Source: Aequorivita todarodis | Lineage (GTDB): Bacteria; Bacteroidota; Bacteroidia; Flavobacteriales; Flavobacteriaceae | NCBI RefSeq assembly: GCF_028561335.1 | Contig: NZ_JAQQTG010000010.1 | Span: forward strand, 591 to 61,604 | Direction: 5' to 3' | Length of the DNA stretch: 61,014 bases | In this document: piece by piece, positions 41,092 to 48,976 of the stretch | Layout: every line of letters starts with the position of its first letter | Position numbering within the stretch: position 1 is the first letter of the stretch | Translations under genes and position numbers: made by a program | Notes under the pieces: generated by a model | What the model saw: only the letters and a program-made list of their open reading frames with translations | Told to the model about the DNA's origin: nothing | Databases searched by the model: none

Positions 41092-41122
41092 AAAAAAGCG
41101 GGAGCCGGTCTCCCCTTTTTTT
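41092..41122. terminator. Intrinsic terminator
   Basis: AAAAAAGC-GGGAG-CCGGT-CTCCC-C-TTTTTTT forms a GC stem within an A/T stem. It works for both the MscS gene and the convergent nucleotidyltransferase gene. The rest of 40965-41177 shows no gene. Confidence 0.85.
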
Positions 41123-41177
41123 AACCTACACACTTTATGAGATAGTCCTGTTGAAATTCTGAGAATCCTATGGCTAT

Positions 41178-41870
41178 TTATTCCTCTCTCAAGCAAAAAT
41201 TGATCTTATCCATTATTTTTTGAAATCGATCTTCTTGGGTTTCAAAATATAGATTGGCCAATATTGCTTCTTGGAGTTTTGGGTTTTCCTTTATTTCTTG
41301 AAGTTGTTGTAAGAGGAAGGTTTTTACCTTTCCTGTTTCTTCATTTACTATTTTGTGCCAATCGGTGCGGTTGTCGAGGACGTATATTATATCTTCAAAA
41401 TCGTGGCTGAATCGTGGGTCTGTGCCACCCCGGTCTAAATGTGCGGTAAATTTACTTGCCAGAAAGTAGGTTAGGGGCATTATCTGAATTATAGTGCCAT
41501 CAATATCAATTTTTTGCAGGTTGTTGAAACCTTCTTCAAACCACGGGTTTGCCGGTGCCCAGCCTATTGGCTTTGTTGCCATAACGTCAACCATAATATC
41601 GTCGAGTTTAAAACGACATATTACATTTAAATCGGCTGTTTGTTTAAATCCTCTTTTTACGAGTTCTTCCCTAATTTCCTCTAACTGCGCTAGGGAAGCT
41701 ACTTTTATACCTATATCAATATCCTTTGTAGGACGTACGTCGTCTGCAGCGGGGTCGTTACAATATAAGCTTACTGTTGCCCCACCTACGTAAATTACTT
41801 GGTTGTTTAGGTCGCGCAGGGCATTTGCAACTTTCTGAATGACCATTTTATGGATGATCGTATTTTTCAT
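41178..41870 (-). CDS. AbiEii-like nucleotidyltransferase (candidate toxin)
   Basis: A 230-residue protein of the nucleotidyltransferase superfamily. The active-site pattern is YVGGATVSLY (Gly29, Gly30) followed by TKDIDIG (Asp50, Asp52), and a helical region with a conserved SHDFEDIIYVLDNR segment as in the AbiEii group. AbiEii-type enzymes are toxins that modify RNA or protein partners. It is the second gene of a pair; the upstream wHTH gene ends one base before its ATG (TAGTATG). A role as a non-toxic nucleotidyltransferase cannot be excluded. Confidence 0.75.
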   Translation of the reverse strand: MKNTIIHKMVIQKVANALRDLNNQVIYVGGATVSLYCNDPAADDVRPTKDIDIGIKVASLAQLEEIREELVKRGFKQTADLNVICRFKLDDIMVDVMATKPIGWAPANPWFEEGFNNLQKIDIDGTIIQIMPLTYFLASKFTAHLDRGGTDPRFSHDFEDIIYVLDNRTDWHKIVNEETGKVKTFLLQQLQEIKENPKLQEAILANLYFETQEDRFQKIMDKINFCLREE

Positions 41871-41871
41871 A

Positions 41872-42384
41872 CTAATTAAGCCTTAGTTTTAATTCATCCA
41901 TTGCCATTTTTTGCTCCCTAACATTTCCCAACCTTATAGCATCCAACAGAGCCAATAATTCATATAACTTTTCATCTTCTAAACAAGCTTTTGGAACATT
42001 GGGATGCAGCGGTTCTACTGCAAAACCTCGTTGATCACCTTGACTATAGGGCCATACATATTTTTGGTTGCTTTGTATATTTTTTGCTAATGGCATAGCA
42101 CTATGTGCTGTAGGTACACCTCGAACCATTGCCCCAGGTTTTTGCGGATACACATATTTTATTCCGTAAAAGATAAATTCCTGTATGGCTGAAGTAAGCA
42201 GTCTCTTTTTGTTACTTGCTATTAAGCCAGCCATTACGCTTCTGTTCAATGACTCACTAACTTCACTCTGACTGATGTAAAGCTCATTGGCAAGATCCTT
42301 CATATACCATTGCTCTTTACCTTTTGCCAGAATTTTTAAAAGAATGAGTATGTCGTGGGGGCGCATTCCGCTATGTCTCTTCAT
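41872..42384 (-). CDS. Winged-helix DNA-binding protein (candidate antitoxin/repressor)
   Basis: A 170-residue protein. An N-terminal wHTH covers about residues 8-62 (WYMKDLANELYISQSEVSESLNRSVMAGLI is the helix-turn-helix). The C-terminal part has no family I can name. The tight linkage with the nucleotidyltransferase, antitoxin first, mirrors the AbiEi-AbiEii order. A promoter and a GCGAATC direct repeat lie upstream and could serve autoregulation. Confidence 0.75.
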   Translation of the reverse strand: MKRHSGMRPHDILILLKILAKGKEQWYMKDLANELYISQSEVSESLNRSVMAGLIASNKKRLLTSAIQEFIFYGIKYVYPQKPGAMVRGVPTAHSAMPLAKNIQSNQKYVWPYSQGDQRGFAVEPLHPNVPKACLEDEKLYELLALLDAIRLGNVREQKMAMDELKLRLN

Positions 42385-42418
42385 TGTTTTCGATTTGTGA
42401 TTCGCGATTCGCGATATA

Positions 42419-42426
42419 CAAATCTA
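42419..42426 (-). promoter_or_regulatory. Promoter -7 element (TAGATTTG) of the wHTH gene
   Basis: A perfect TAnnTTTG on the minus strand, 34 nt before the ATG at 42384. Two direct copies of GCGAATC (42399-42412 on the plus strand as GATTCGC) sit right at the likely transcript start, which would suit an operator. Confidence 0.5.
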
Positions 42427-42718
42427 ATGAATTTTATTAAGTATTCGTGATAGTTGGGAAAGGGCAGACGTAAAGGGAAATCGAAATTGAAGTCGAAGTC
42501 GAAAACGGAAATGGGGGTGAAAGGTTTCTCCGTCGCTAAGGCTATGGTGGGTACGGAGAGATTAGATTTTCGGTAGACCAGTTATTGTTGGTCCGGTGAT
42601 GACCTGACAAATATGAGAGATAATTAAGATTATAACCTGACGAAATATGATTAAACCTCAAATCCTTTATTTGGGTTATGTAGGATTTAAGTAGATCTAT
42701 ATTGGGATGGAAGGCGGT
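42427..42718. other. Intergenic stretch between mnmE and the wHTH gene
   Basis: About 290 bp without a credible frame. It holds GAAATTGAAGTCGAAGTCG low-complexity units near 42480, a small hairpin GACCA...TGGTC near 42578, and degenerate CCTGACAAATATGA / CCTGACGAAATATGA copies near 42603 and 42637. No terminator with a T-run is seen for mnmE. Confidence 0.5.
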
Positions 42719-44107
42719 TTACTTCCCGATGCAAAAATTAGCAAATATATTCCCCAACAGTTCATCGTTGGAGATTTCACCGGTGATTTCACCAAAATAA
42801 TGCAGGGCCTGCCGAATGTCTATGGCCAACAAATCTCCACTTAAACCACTATCAATGCCTTGCTGTACTCTGTTGATTTCTTCCAAAGCCTTCAAAAGCG
42901 CATCGTAATGGCGGCTGTTGGTGACGATGGTCTCATTGTTGCGAAGGGCGCCGGTGTTTACAAATTCCAATAATTTATTCTGAAGTTCTTCAACTCCTTG
43001 ACTTGTTTTAGCAGATAATAATTGAAAATTGACGATGGACGATTGAAGATTAACAATTTCTTCTTCTGAAAGTTTGTCAACTTTATTAGCAACAATCACA
43101 AGGTTTTTAAGAGGATATTTATTTTTAATAGTTTCAATTTCAATCTTAAATTTTGAACCTTGAATCTTGAATTTTTCCGCATCAAAAAGATAAATAACTA
43201 CCTGCGCCTGGTCTATTTTCTCAAAAGTTTTCCGAATTCCAAGACCTTCAATAACATCTTGCGTATCACGAATTCCTGCCGTATCAATAAACCGGAAGCC
43301 GATGCCGCCAATGGTAATTTCATCTTCAATGGTATCGCGGGTGGTTCCGGCAATATCGCTTACAATCGCTCTTTCCTCGTTAAGCAAGGCATTTAGCAGG
43401 GTAGATTTCCCCACATTCGGTTCGCCCACAATCGCTACGGGAATACCATTTTTCAGCACGTTGCCCGTGGCGAAGGAATCTATAAGTCGCTTCAGAACAT
43501 GGGTTATTTTTGAAATAAGTTTCTGAAATTCTTCCCGATTGGCGAATTCTACATCTTCCTCTGCGAAATCGAGCTCCAATTCTATTAGAGAAGCAAAATT
43601 CAAAAGCTCTTCGCGTAGTTTTTTAATTTCAGAGGAAAATCCGCCGCGCATTTGTTGCATTGCCAATTGATGGCTGGCAGCGCTGTCGCTGGCAATTAAA
43701 TCTGCAACCGCTTCGGCTTGGCTTAAATCCATTTTTCCGTTGAGGAAAGCACGAAGTGTAAACTCGCCCGCTTGCGCCATTCTGCAACCCTTCCGAAGGC
43801 ATAACTGTAAAATTTCCTGCTGAATGTAATTGCTCCCGTGGCACGAAATTTCAACCACATCCTCGCCCGTATAACTGTTTGGGTCTTTAAATATAGTGGC
43901 GAGCACTTCATCAATCACGCGTTCGCCGTCCTTTATATGGCCCAAATGCACGGTGTGGGTTTTCTGTTTTGCAAGCTCTTTCCCTGAAACGGAAGTGAAT
44001 AGGGAAGAAGCAATAGCAATTGCATCCGGTCCCGAAAGACGAATTACCGCTATTGCCCCCGCACCCGCTGGGGTTGCCATTGCCACTATGGTGTCTGTGT
44101 GTGTCAT
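42719..44107 (-). CDS. mnmE: tRNA modification GTPase MnmE
   Basis: A 462-residue enzyme that, with MnmG, makes the 5-carboxymethylaminomethyl group at U34 of some tRNAs. The N-terminal folate-binding domain (MTHTDTIVAMATPAGAGAIAVIRLSG), the inserted G domain with VGEPNVGKSTLLNAL, DTAGI and NKVDK, and the C-terminal CIGK are all present; the Cys is the conserved catalytic-domain residue. A TTG three codons upstream is in frame but falls inside the promoter, so the ATG at 44107 is the start, probably on a leaderless mRNA. Confidence 0.96.
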   Translation of the reverse strand: MTHTDTIVAMATPAGAGAIAVIRLSGPDAIAIASSLFTSVSGKELAKQKTHTVHLGHIKDGERVIDEVLATIFKDPNSYTGEDVVEISCHGSNYIQQEILQLCLRKGCRMAQAGEFTLRAFLNGKMDLSQAEAVADLIASDSAASHQLAMQQMRGGFSSEIKKLREELLNFASLIELELDFAEEDVEFANREEFQKLISKITHVLKRLIDSFATGNVLKNGIPVAIVGEPNVGKSTLLNALLNEERAIVSDIAGTTRDTIEDEITIGGIGFRFIDTAGIRDTQDVIEGLGIRKTFEKIDQAQVVIYLFDAEKFKIQGSKFKIEIETIKNKYPLKNLVIVANKVDKLSEEEIVNLQSSIVNFQLLSAKTSQGVEELQNKLLEFVNTGALRNNETIVTNSRHYDALLKALEEINRVQQGIDSGLSGDLLAIDIRQALHYFGEITGEISNDELLGNIFANFCIGK

Positions 44108-44113
44108 TGGCTG

Positions 44114-44121
44114 CAAAGGTA
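44114..44121 (-). promoter_or_regulatory. mnmE promoter -7 element (TACCTTTG) six bases before the ATG
   Basis: On the minus strand TACCTTTG-CAGCCA-ATG. The spacing is identical to that at 28840 and predicts a leaderless transcript. Confidence 0.65.
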
Positions 44122-44161
44122 CGGTTAACTTTGGAAAATAAATACTGGCAAAGTTGCCATT

Positions 44162-44190
44162 AAAAAAGCAGCGCGAAGGCTGCTATTTTT
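44162..44190 (-). terminator. Intrinsic terminator behind the lipoprotein gene
   Basis: AGCAGC (44167-44172) pairs with GCTGCT (44179-44184) around a 6-nt loop, with A/T runs on either side. It separates the lipoprotein gene from mnmE. Confidence 0.7.
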
Positions 44191-44211
44191 AATTTCTAAA
44201 AGCTGTATCCC

Positions 44212-44721
44212 TCAATAAGCAAAATTTTTAAAATTTCCTGTCATAGTAACCGTAGGTCCTGCACCTGAAGTTGCAGTAATGGTAAAGTTTCCTGAGATTA
44301 AACGTCCATCCTCGTTTTCGGGATTTTCACGGTTTTCCGTGATATTTATCTCTCCGTCGGAAGCATCATAGGTTACCTGATTGGTTTGATCGCGAATTAT
44401 AACGCCAGTTACGAACCCATTGGTAGCCACATCCCCAACAATTTTGGTAATTCCACTTCCAAAACCTCCCGTTTGGTTTAAAAAAATGCGTACAATGTTT
44501 GTGTTGGCATCAGTTACCGCAAGGGTCAATCCGTTGTCGCTGTAATCGCTTGAATAGAAACCCAAATTGGAAGCATAATTGCTGCCAAAGCCTCCGCCAT
44601 TGATTGTGGCACTAAATTCTGCCTCGGGAGCGCTTCCGCCACCGTCTCCGTCATCTTTTTTGGAACAGGAAACGATCAATACCGAAAGAAAAAGAATGCA
44701 AATTGTTTTTAAGTTTTTCAT
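44212..44721 (-). CDS. Lipoprotein of unknown function
   Basis: A 169-residue protein with the lipoprotein signal MKNLKTICILFLSVLIVSC (Cys19), an Asp/Gly linker and a beta-rich domain with ATINGGGF near the start and SGNFTITATSGAGPTVTMTGNFKNF at the end. This layout is common in Flavobacteriia (DUF6252-like), but no function is known. It stands alone between two terminators, so it is transcribed by itself. Confidence 0.75.
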   Translation of the reverse strand: MKNLKTICILFLSVLIVSCSKKDDGDGGGSAPEAEFSATINGGGFGSNYASNLGFYSSDYSDNGLTLAVTDANTNIVRIFLNQTGGFGSGITKIVGDVATNGFVTGVIIRDQTNQVTYDASDGEINITENRENPENEDGRLISGNFTITATSGAGPTVTMTGNFKNFAY

Positions 44722-44810
44722 GTGTGTAGTTTTAGTTATTATTGATTTTAAGAATTAAACTAACTACACATCGAAATGAGGGGCATTCTGTCATCAAAAA
44801 TTCCAGAAAT

Positions 44811-44842
44811 AAAAAAAGTCCACCACTATGGCAGACTTTATA
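44811..44842 (-). terminator. Intrinsic terminator behind dnaN
   Basis: AAAGTC (44815-44820) pairs with GACTTT (44834-44839), with CCA/TGG inside, and T-rich DNA follows on the minus strand. Confidence 0.65.
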
Positions 44843-44884
44843 TTTCTTTATAAAATAACAATCCCTATTTTGGCGGAGGGGTTT

Positions 44885-46003
44885 CTAATTATTCAGCATC
44901 ACCGGCATCACAAGCATCGTAACCGTTTCGCCCTCATCCAATCCATCTACGGGAGTTAAAATTCCTGCGCGGTTGGGCAGACTCATTTCCAAGGAAACTT
45001 CGTCGCTTGTAAGGTTGTTCAACATTTCCGTTAAGAAACGGCTGTTGAAGCCAATCTGCATATCGTCGCCTTGGTAATCGCAGGTCAAGCGCTCTTCGGC
45101 TTTGTTGCTGTAGTCGATATCCTCTGCGGAAATGTTCAGTTCGGCACCCGCAATTTTCAAACGGATCTGATGTGTGGTTTTGCTGGAAAAGATGGAAACA
45201 CGGCGCACGGAATTCAAAAACTGGTTTCTATCGATAACCAATTTATTGGGGTTTTCCTTCGGAATAACCGCTTCGTAGTTCGGGTATTTTCCATCGATCA
45301 AGCGGCAAACCATTTCGGTATTTTCAAAAATGAACTTGGCATTGCTCTCGTTGTATTCAATAATAACATCTTCTTCGCTGCCTGCAAGTATGCTTTTTAA
45401 AAGGTTCAACGGTTTTTTTGGCATAATAAATTCCGCAGTTTGCGAAGCGCTGATGTCGTCGCGGGTATATTTTACCAATTTGTGTGCATCGGTTGCCACA
45501 AAAACCAGGTTGTCTGTTGAAAACTGAAAGAAGACCCCGCTCATCACTGGGCGTAAATCATCATTTCCGGAAGCAAAAATCGTTTTGCTGATAGCGGTCG
45601 CCAATATATCTCCCTGCACCACGGTTGAGGAAGGATCCTTCAATTCCACCGCATTTGGAAATTCCTCGCCACTAGCGTATGCCAAGGCGTATTTACCGTG
45701 ATTGGAACTGATCTCTATGGTATTGTTATCTTCAACGGTAAACGTTAAAGGCTGCTCGGGAAATGTCTTCAGCGTTTCCAGCAAAAGTCTTGCGGGAACA
45801 CAAATCATCCCTTTTTCAGTGCTTTCTACCTCCAATTTGCTGGAAATGGTGGTTTCCAAATCGGAAGCGGAAACGGTAAGCGATTTTTTGTCTAAGCTGA
45901 AAAGAAAATTATCTAAAATAGGCAGGGTATTGTTGTTGTTGATAATACCGCCCAAAACTTGCAGTTGCTTTAATAAATACGAACTCGATACGATGAATTT
46001 CAT
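44885..46003 (-). CDS. dnaN: DNA polymerase III beta subunit (sliding clamp)
   Basis: A 372-residue protein of the usual length with three clamp domains. Typical segments are LKQLQVLGGIINNNNTLPILDNFLF, RPVMSGVFFQFSTDNLVFVATDAHKL and the C-terminal MLVMPVMLNN. As a dimeric ring it holds replicative polymerase on DNA. It does not sit next to dnaA here; the neighbours are gld genes, so the window gives no sign of the replication origin. Confidence 0.97.
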   Translation of the reverse strand: MKFIVSSSYLLKQLQVLGGIINNNNTLPILDNFLFSLDKKSLTVSASDLETTISSKLEVESTEKGMICVPARLLLETLKTFPEQPLTFTVEDNNTIEISSNHGKYALAYASGEEFPNAVELKDPSSTVVQGDILATAISKTIFASGNDDLRPVMSGVFFQFSTDNLVFVATDAHKLVKYTRDDISASQTAEFIMPKKPLNLLKSILAGSEEDVIIEYNESNAKFIFENTEMVCRLIDGKYPNYEAVIPKENPNKLVIDRNQFLNSVRRVSIFSSKTTHQIRLKIAGAELNISAEDIDYSNKAEERLTCDYQGDDMQIGFNSRFLTEMLNNLTSDEVSLEMSLPNRAGILTPVDGLDEGETVTMLVMPVMLNN

Positions 46004-46064
46004 AATTTTTTCCCGCGAAGGCGGAAATCTTTTTAAGGTTATCCTATTATTTTATGTCGTTTTA

Positions 46065-46072
46065 CAAATATA
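46065..46072 (-). promoter_or_regulatory. dnaN promoter -7 element (TATATTTG)
   Basis: A perfect TAnnTTTG on the minus strand, 61 nt before the ATG; a TTG lies 24 nt further upstream, slightly longer than the usual spacing. Confidence 0.55.
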
Positions 46073-46111
46073 TTTCAATTGAAGTGTTTGTTAAAACAAA
46101 CTTATCAACAT

Positions 46112-47806
46112 TTAGCGGGTATATCTGCGTTTGCGGTAGAAGGTAAAAGCAATTCCGAAAAGCGCCAGTAAGCCCAACGGTAACAGCAGGTTAAGCATTT
46201 GCCACTTTGCACGTTGTTCCACGGTTTTTTGCGGATCGAGAAATGGCACCGCAATTTGCCGCGTGCGAATGTTTATAAGTCCGCTGTCGTCCAAAAGGTA
46301 ATTGACCGTATTTAGCAAAAATTCCTTGTTGCCGTAAAATTGATTGGTCATTTTATCGAAGCCAAGTTCGAGCGGACGATTGCCCTGCATTTGGTTTTTA
46401 ATTATATCGCCGTCGCTGATTACCACCATTTTTGATTCCTTTCCGTCGTCAATATTTTTTAGGTCCCCTTTCAACTTTAAAGGTTTCACACGATTTTTAA
46501 ATACAGAAGTGAATTTTCCTTCCAGCAAAACCGCAAGCGGAATTTCCCCGGCATTGTACTCGTTTGGGTTTGGGCCTTCGTTCACTACCTGTAAATTCTT
46601 CGGGATTTCCACATCAAAGTCAATAGGGAAGGGCAGTCCCACGATTTTCGAAATAGGCGAGGTGGAAAGCAGCACGGTCTTTTTAATGTTGTTCGGCAGC
46701 GTATCGATGGCACTGGCGTAATCAAATTTAACGGCCTCGATGTTTGAAACTATGGGGTGATTGTTTGCACTGCTGCTCAACGGACTAAAGAACCACGGAT
46801 AGCGGTTGTACTGCGCTTCGCGTTCGTCGCCACTTGCCAGAACGATAGGGGCCGAATACACATCTTTTACCAAATTTGGATTGATGCGGATTCCGTATTT
46901 AAAGAAGAAATCATTCAAATTCAAATCCTTTCCGAAGACAAAGGTTTTCCCGGTAACGGTATCGGTTTGCATCTGTGTTGCATCCAGCAACCACAGCGAT
47001 TTACCCCCGTTCATAATGAATTGGTCCAGCACATATTTCTCGGCATCGCTGAATGGTTCCGTAGGTTGGGCCGCAACGATTAAATCAAAACCCTCCAAGA
47101 CTTTCAGTGTCTTTTCAGGGTTGGTTGCGACCGAATCCAAGGTAAAGGGCGCGATAAAATAATACTCCCGAAGCGTTCCGAAGAAATCGGCAATATAGCG
47201 ATCGTCATATTCTCCGTTTCCTTTCAGAACAGCTACTTTTTTGGATTTTTCCGTTGCCAATTTTTTAAACCCATCCGCAAAGGCATACTGCAAATTTTGA
47301 AGCGAACTATTCACGCGTTCTTCAGAAGTGGCACCCAATTGGTTTTTCAGCAGCGGAATTTTAACCGTTTTGCCATCGTGATGCGCCAACGCCCATGGAT
47401 AAACAAGTTCGGTGCTTTGCTTGCCGCTTTCGGTTACGGAAATCTGTGCGGGCGTCAACCCAAATTTTTCAAATTGCGATTGAAAGGCTTCGTTGCCTTT
47501 TTCGGTGGGATTGATAAACTCAAATTTAATATTGTTATTGTAGGCTGAAAATTCGTCCAACAGCTGCTCGGTCTCACTTTGTAGCCTTCGGAATTCCGGT
47601 GGAAAATTTCCTTTCAGAAAAACATCGACAATTAGCGGGGAATTTACTTGGTCAACAATTCCCTTTGCTTCTTCGGAAAGGGTAAAACGCTTGTCCTGCG
47701 TAAGGTCGAAGCGTTTGTAGAAATAGTTTCCGAGGAAGTTCAAAAGAAGCAAACCTCCGACCAAAACGGCTATTGAAACGATATTTTTTTTAATTGAAGC
47801 CTTCAT
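46112..47806 (-). CDS. gldG: Gliding motility ABC transporter auxiliary protein GldG
   Basis: A 564-residue membrane-anchored protein. It has an N-terminal membrane segment (VSIAVLVGGLLLLNFLGNYFY), a large extracytoplasmic domain with a GG-Y-DRYIADFFG type core and IMNGGKSLWLLD, and a C-terminal membrane segment with a basic end (FYRKRRYTR). This is the GldG arrangement. With GldF and GldA it forms an ABC transporter linked to gliding. The ATG overlaps the gldF stop by one base. Confidence 0.93.
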   Translation of the reverse strand: MKASIKKNIVSIAVLVGGLLLLNFLGNYFYKRFDLTQDKRFTLSEEAKGIVDQVNSPLIVDVFLKGNFPPEFRRLQSETEQLLDEFSAYNNNIKFEFINPTEKGNEAFQSQFEKFGLTPAQISVTESGKQSTELVYPWALAHHDGKTVKIPLLKNQLGATSEERVNSSLQNLQYAFADGFKKLATEKSKKVAVLKGNGEYDDRYIADFFGTLREYYFIAPFTLDSVATNPEKTLKVLEGFDLIVAAQPTEPFSDAEKYVLDQFIMNGGKSLWLLDATQMQTDTVTGKTFVFGKDLNLNDFFFKYGIRINPNLVKDVYSAPIVLASGDEREAQYNRYPWFFSPLSSSANNHPIVSNIEAVKFDYASAIDTLPNNIKKTVLLSTSPISKIVGLPFPIDFDVEIPKNLQVVNEGPNPNEYNAGEIPLAVLLEGKFTSVFKNRVKPLKLKGDLKNIDDGKESKMVVISDGDIIKNQMQGNRPLELGFDKMTNQFYGNKEFLLNTVNYLLDDSGLINIRTRQIAVPFLDPQKTVEQRAKWQMLNLLLPLGLLALFGIAFTFYRKRRYTR

Positions 47807-48513
47807 TATTGTTTCTTCAATTTAAAAATGGTCAGCGCAATGAAAAACACCGTTACGCTCAAAAAGTAAATCAAATCGCGCGTGTCCAAAACGCCGCGCG
47901 CCACGCTGTCAAAATGCGCCTTCATTCCCAAATTTGAAATATCGAAAGTGGAGGAAGTAAAGCCCTCAAACCCATAATAGAGCGCAAAACACAGAAATAC
48001 CGCAATGATGAAAGCGACAATTTGGTTCTGCGAAAGCGTGGATGAAAATATCCCGATGGAAGTATAGGCAAACACCAAAAACAGCAACCCAATATAGGAG
48101 CCAATGGTGCTGCCCACATCCCAATTGCCGGGCGGATTGCCCAATTCTGAAATTGTAAAAACGTATAAAATTGTTGGAATTAACGCAATGACTATTAAAA
48201 TGACCGCGCCAAAATATTTTCCCAAAACGATTTGTTTCAGCGAAATGGGTTTCGTCAACAAAAGCTCCAGCGTGCCCATTTTCATTTCGTCGCTAAAGGC
48301 GCGCATACATACTGCGGGAATCAGGAATAACAATACCCAAGGCGCAAGTTCAAAATAGGGGGAAAGGTCCGCAAAACCCGAATCGAGGATGTTGTAATTT
48401 CCGCTAAAAACCCAAAGAAACAGCCCATTGATCACCAAAAACACGGCAATCACCAAATACCCAATGGTGCTGGAAAAAAAGGAGTTTATTTCGCGTTTTA
48501 TTATTGATACCAT
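47806..48513 (-). CDS. gldF: Gliding motility ABC transporter permease GldF
   Basis: A 235-residue permease with six hydrophobic segments, opening with MVSIIKREINSFFSSTIGYL and the MRAFSDEMKMGTLELLLTKPISL segment characteristic of GldF and related ABC-2 permeases. gldA is not in the window. Upstream lies CTTTGCGCCTTTGCGAG low-complexity DNA that includes a near-consensus AATCTTTG. Presence of gldFG with a T9SS sorting domain at the window start points to a gliding member of the family, though GldF/G alone do not prove gliding. Confidence 0.93.
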   Translation of the reverse strand: MVSIIKREINSFFSSTIGYLVIAVFLVINGLFLWVFSGNYNILDSGFADLSPYFELAPWVLLFLIPAVCMRAFSDEMKMGTLELLLTKPISLKQIVLGKYFGAVILIVIALIPTILYVFTISELGNPPGNWDVGSTIGSYIGLLFLVFAYTSIGIFSSTLSQNQIVAFIIAVFLCFALYYGFEGFTSSTFDISNLGMKAHFDSVARGVLDTRDLIYFLSVTVFFIALTIFKLKKQ

Positions 48514-48550
48514 TTTTTTTCTCGCAAAGGCGCAAAGATTTTTTAAATTT

Positions 48551-48582
48551 TTCTAAACTTCTAAACTTCTAAACTTCTAAAC
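48551..48582. repeat. Octanucleotide tandem repeat TTCTAAAC x4
   Basis: Four perfect units directly joined to the heptamer array that follows. Confidence 0.95.
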
Positions 48583-48666
48583 TCATCCCTCATCCCTCAT
48601 CCCTCATCCCTCATCCCTCATCCCTCATCCCTCATCCCTCATCCCTCATCCCTCATCCCTCATCCC
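48583..48666. repeat. Heptanucleotide tandem repeat TCATCCC x12
   Basis: Twelve perfect uninterrupted units, 84 bp, ending five bases from the stop codon (48672-48674, minus strand) of the monooxygenase-fold gene. Confidence 0.97.
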
Positions 48667-48671
48667 TTAAA

Positions 48672-48965
48672 CTACAAACTAACAACAGTATCCACGCTCC
48701 AAGCTTCCGCTTTAGCTCTGAACATCGGCTTTGTTACGCTCCAGACTTCTTTGAAAAGTTGGCTGTTTCGGTAGTTTTCCAAATCGGTTTCATCATTCCA
48801 ACGGCTATAGGTGAAAAAGATTGTTTCGTCATTTTTATCCTTGTAAAGTTCCAGAAAAGTGCAACCCGGGAAATTTCGGATCTTTTCTTTTACGGTTTCA
48901 AAATTAGCCAGAAAAGCAGGAATCTTTTCCTTTTGAAATTCCATTTTTACAATTCTTGTGAACAT
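48672..48965 (-). CDS. Antibiotic biosynthesis monooxygenase (ABM) fold protein
   Basis: A 97-residue single ABM domain (dimeric alpha-beta barrel type). FPGCTFLELYKDKNDETIFFTYSRWNDETDLENYRNSQLFKEVW is the core pattern. Such proteins act as cofactor-free quinol monooxygenases or haem-degrading enzymes, or have no known activity. It follows the SAM-hydrolase family gene after an 11-base gap and probably shares its transcript. Confidence 0.88.
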   Translation of the reverse strand: MFTRIVKMEFQKEKIPAFLANFETVKEKIRNFPGCTFLELYKDKNDETIFFTYSRWNDETDLENYRNSQLFKEVWSVTKPMFRAKAEAWSVDTVVSL

Positions 48966-48976
48966 GTTTATCTATT

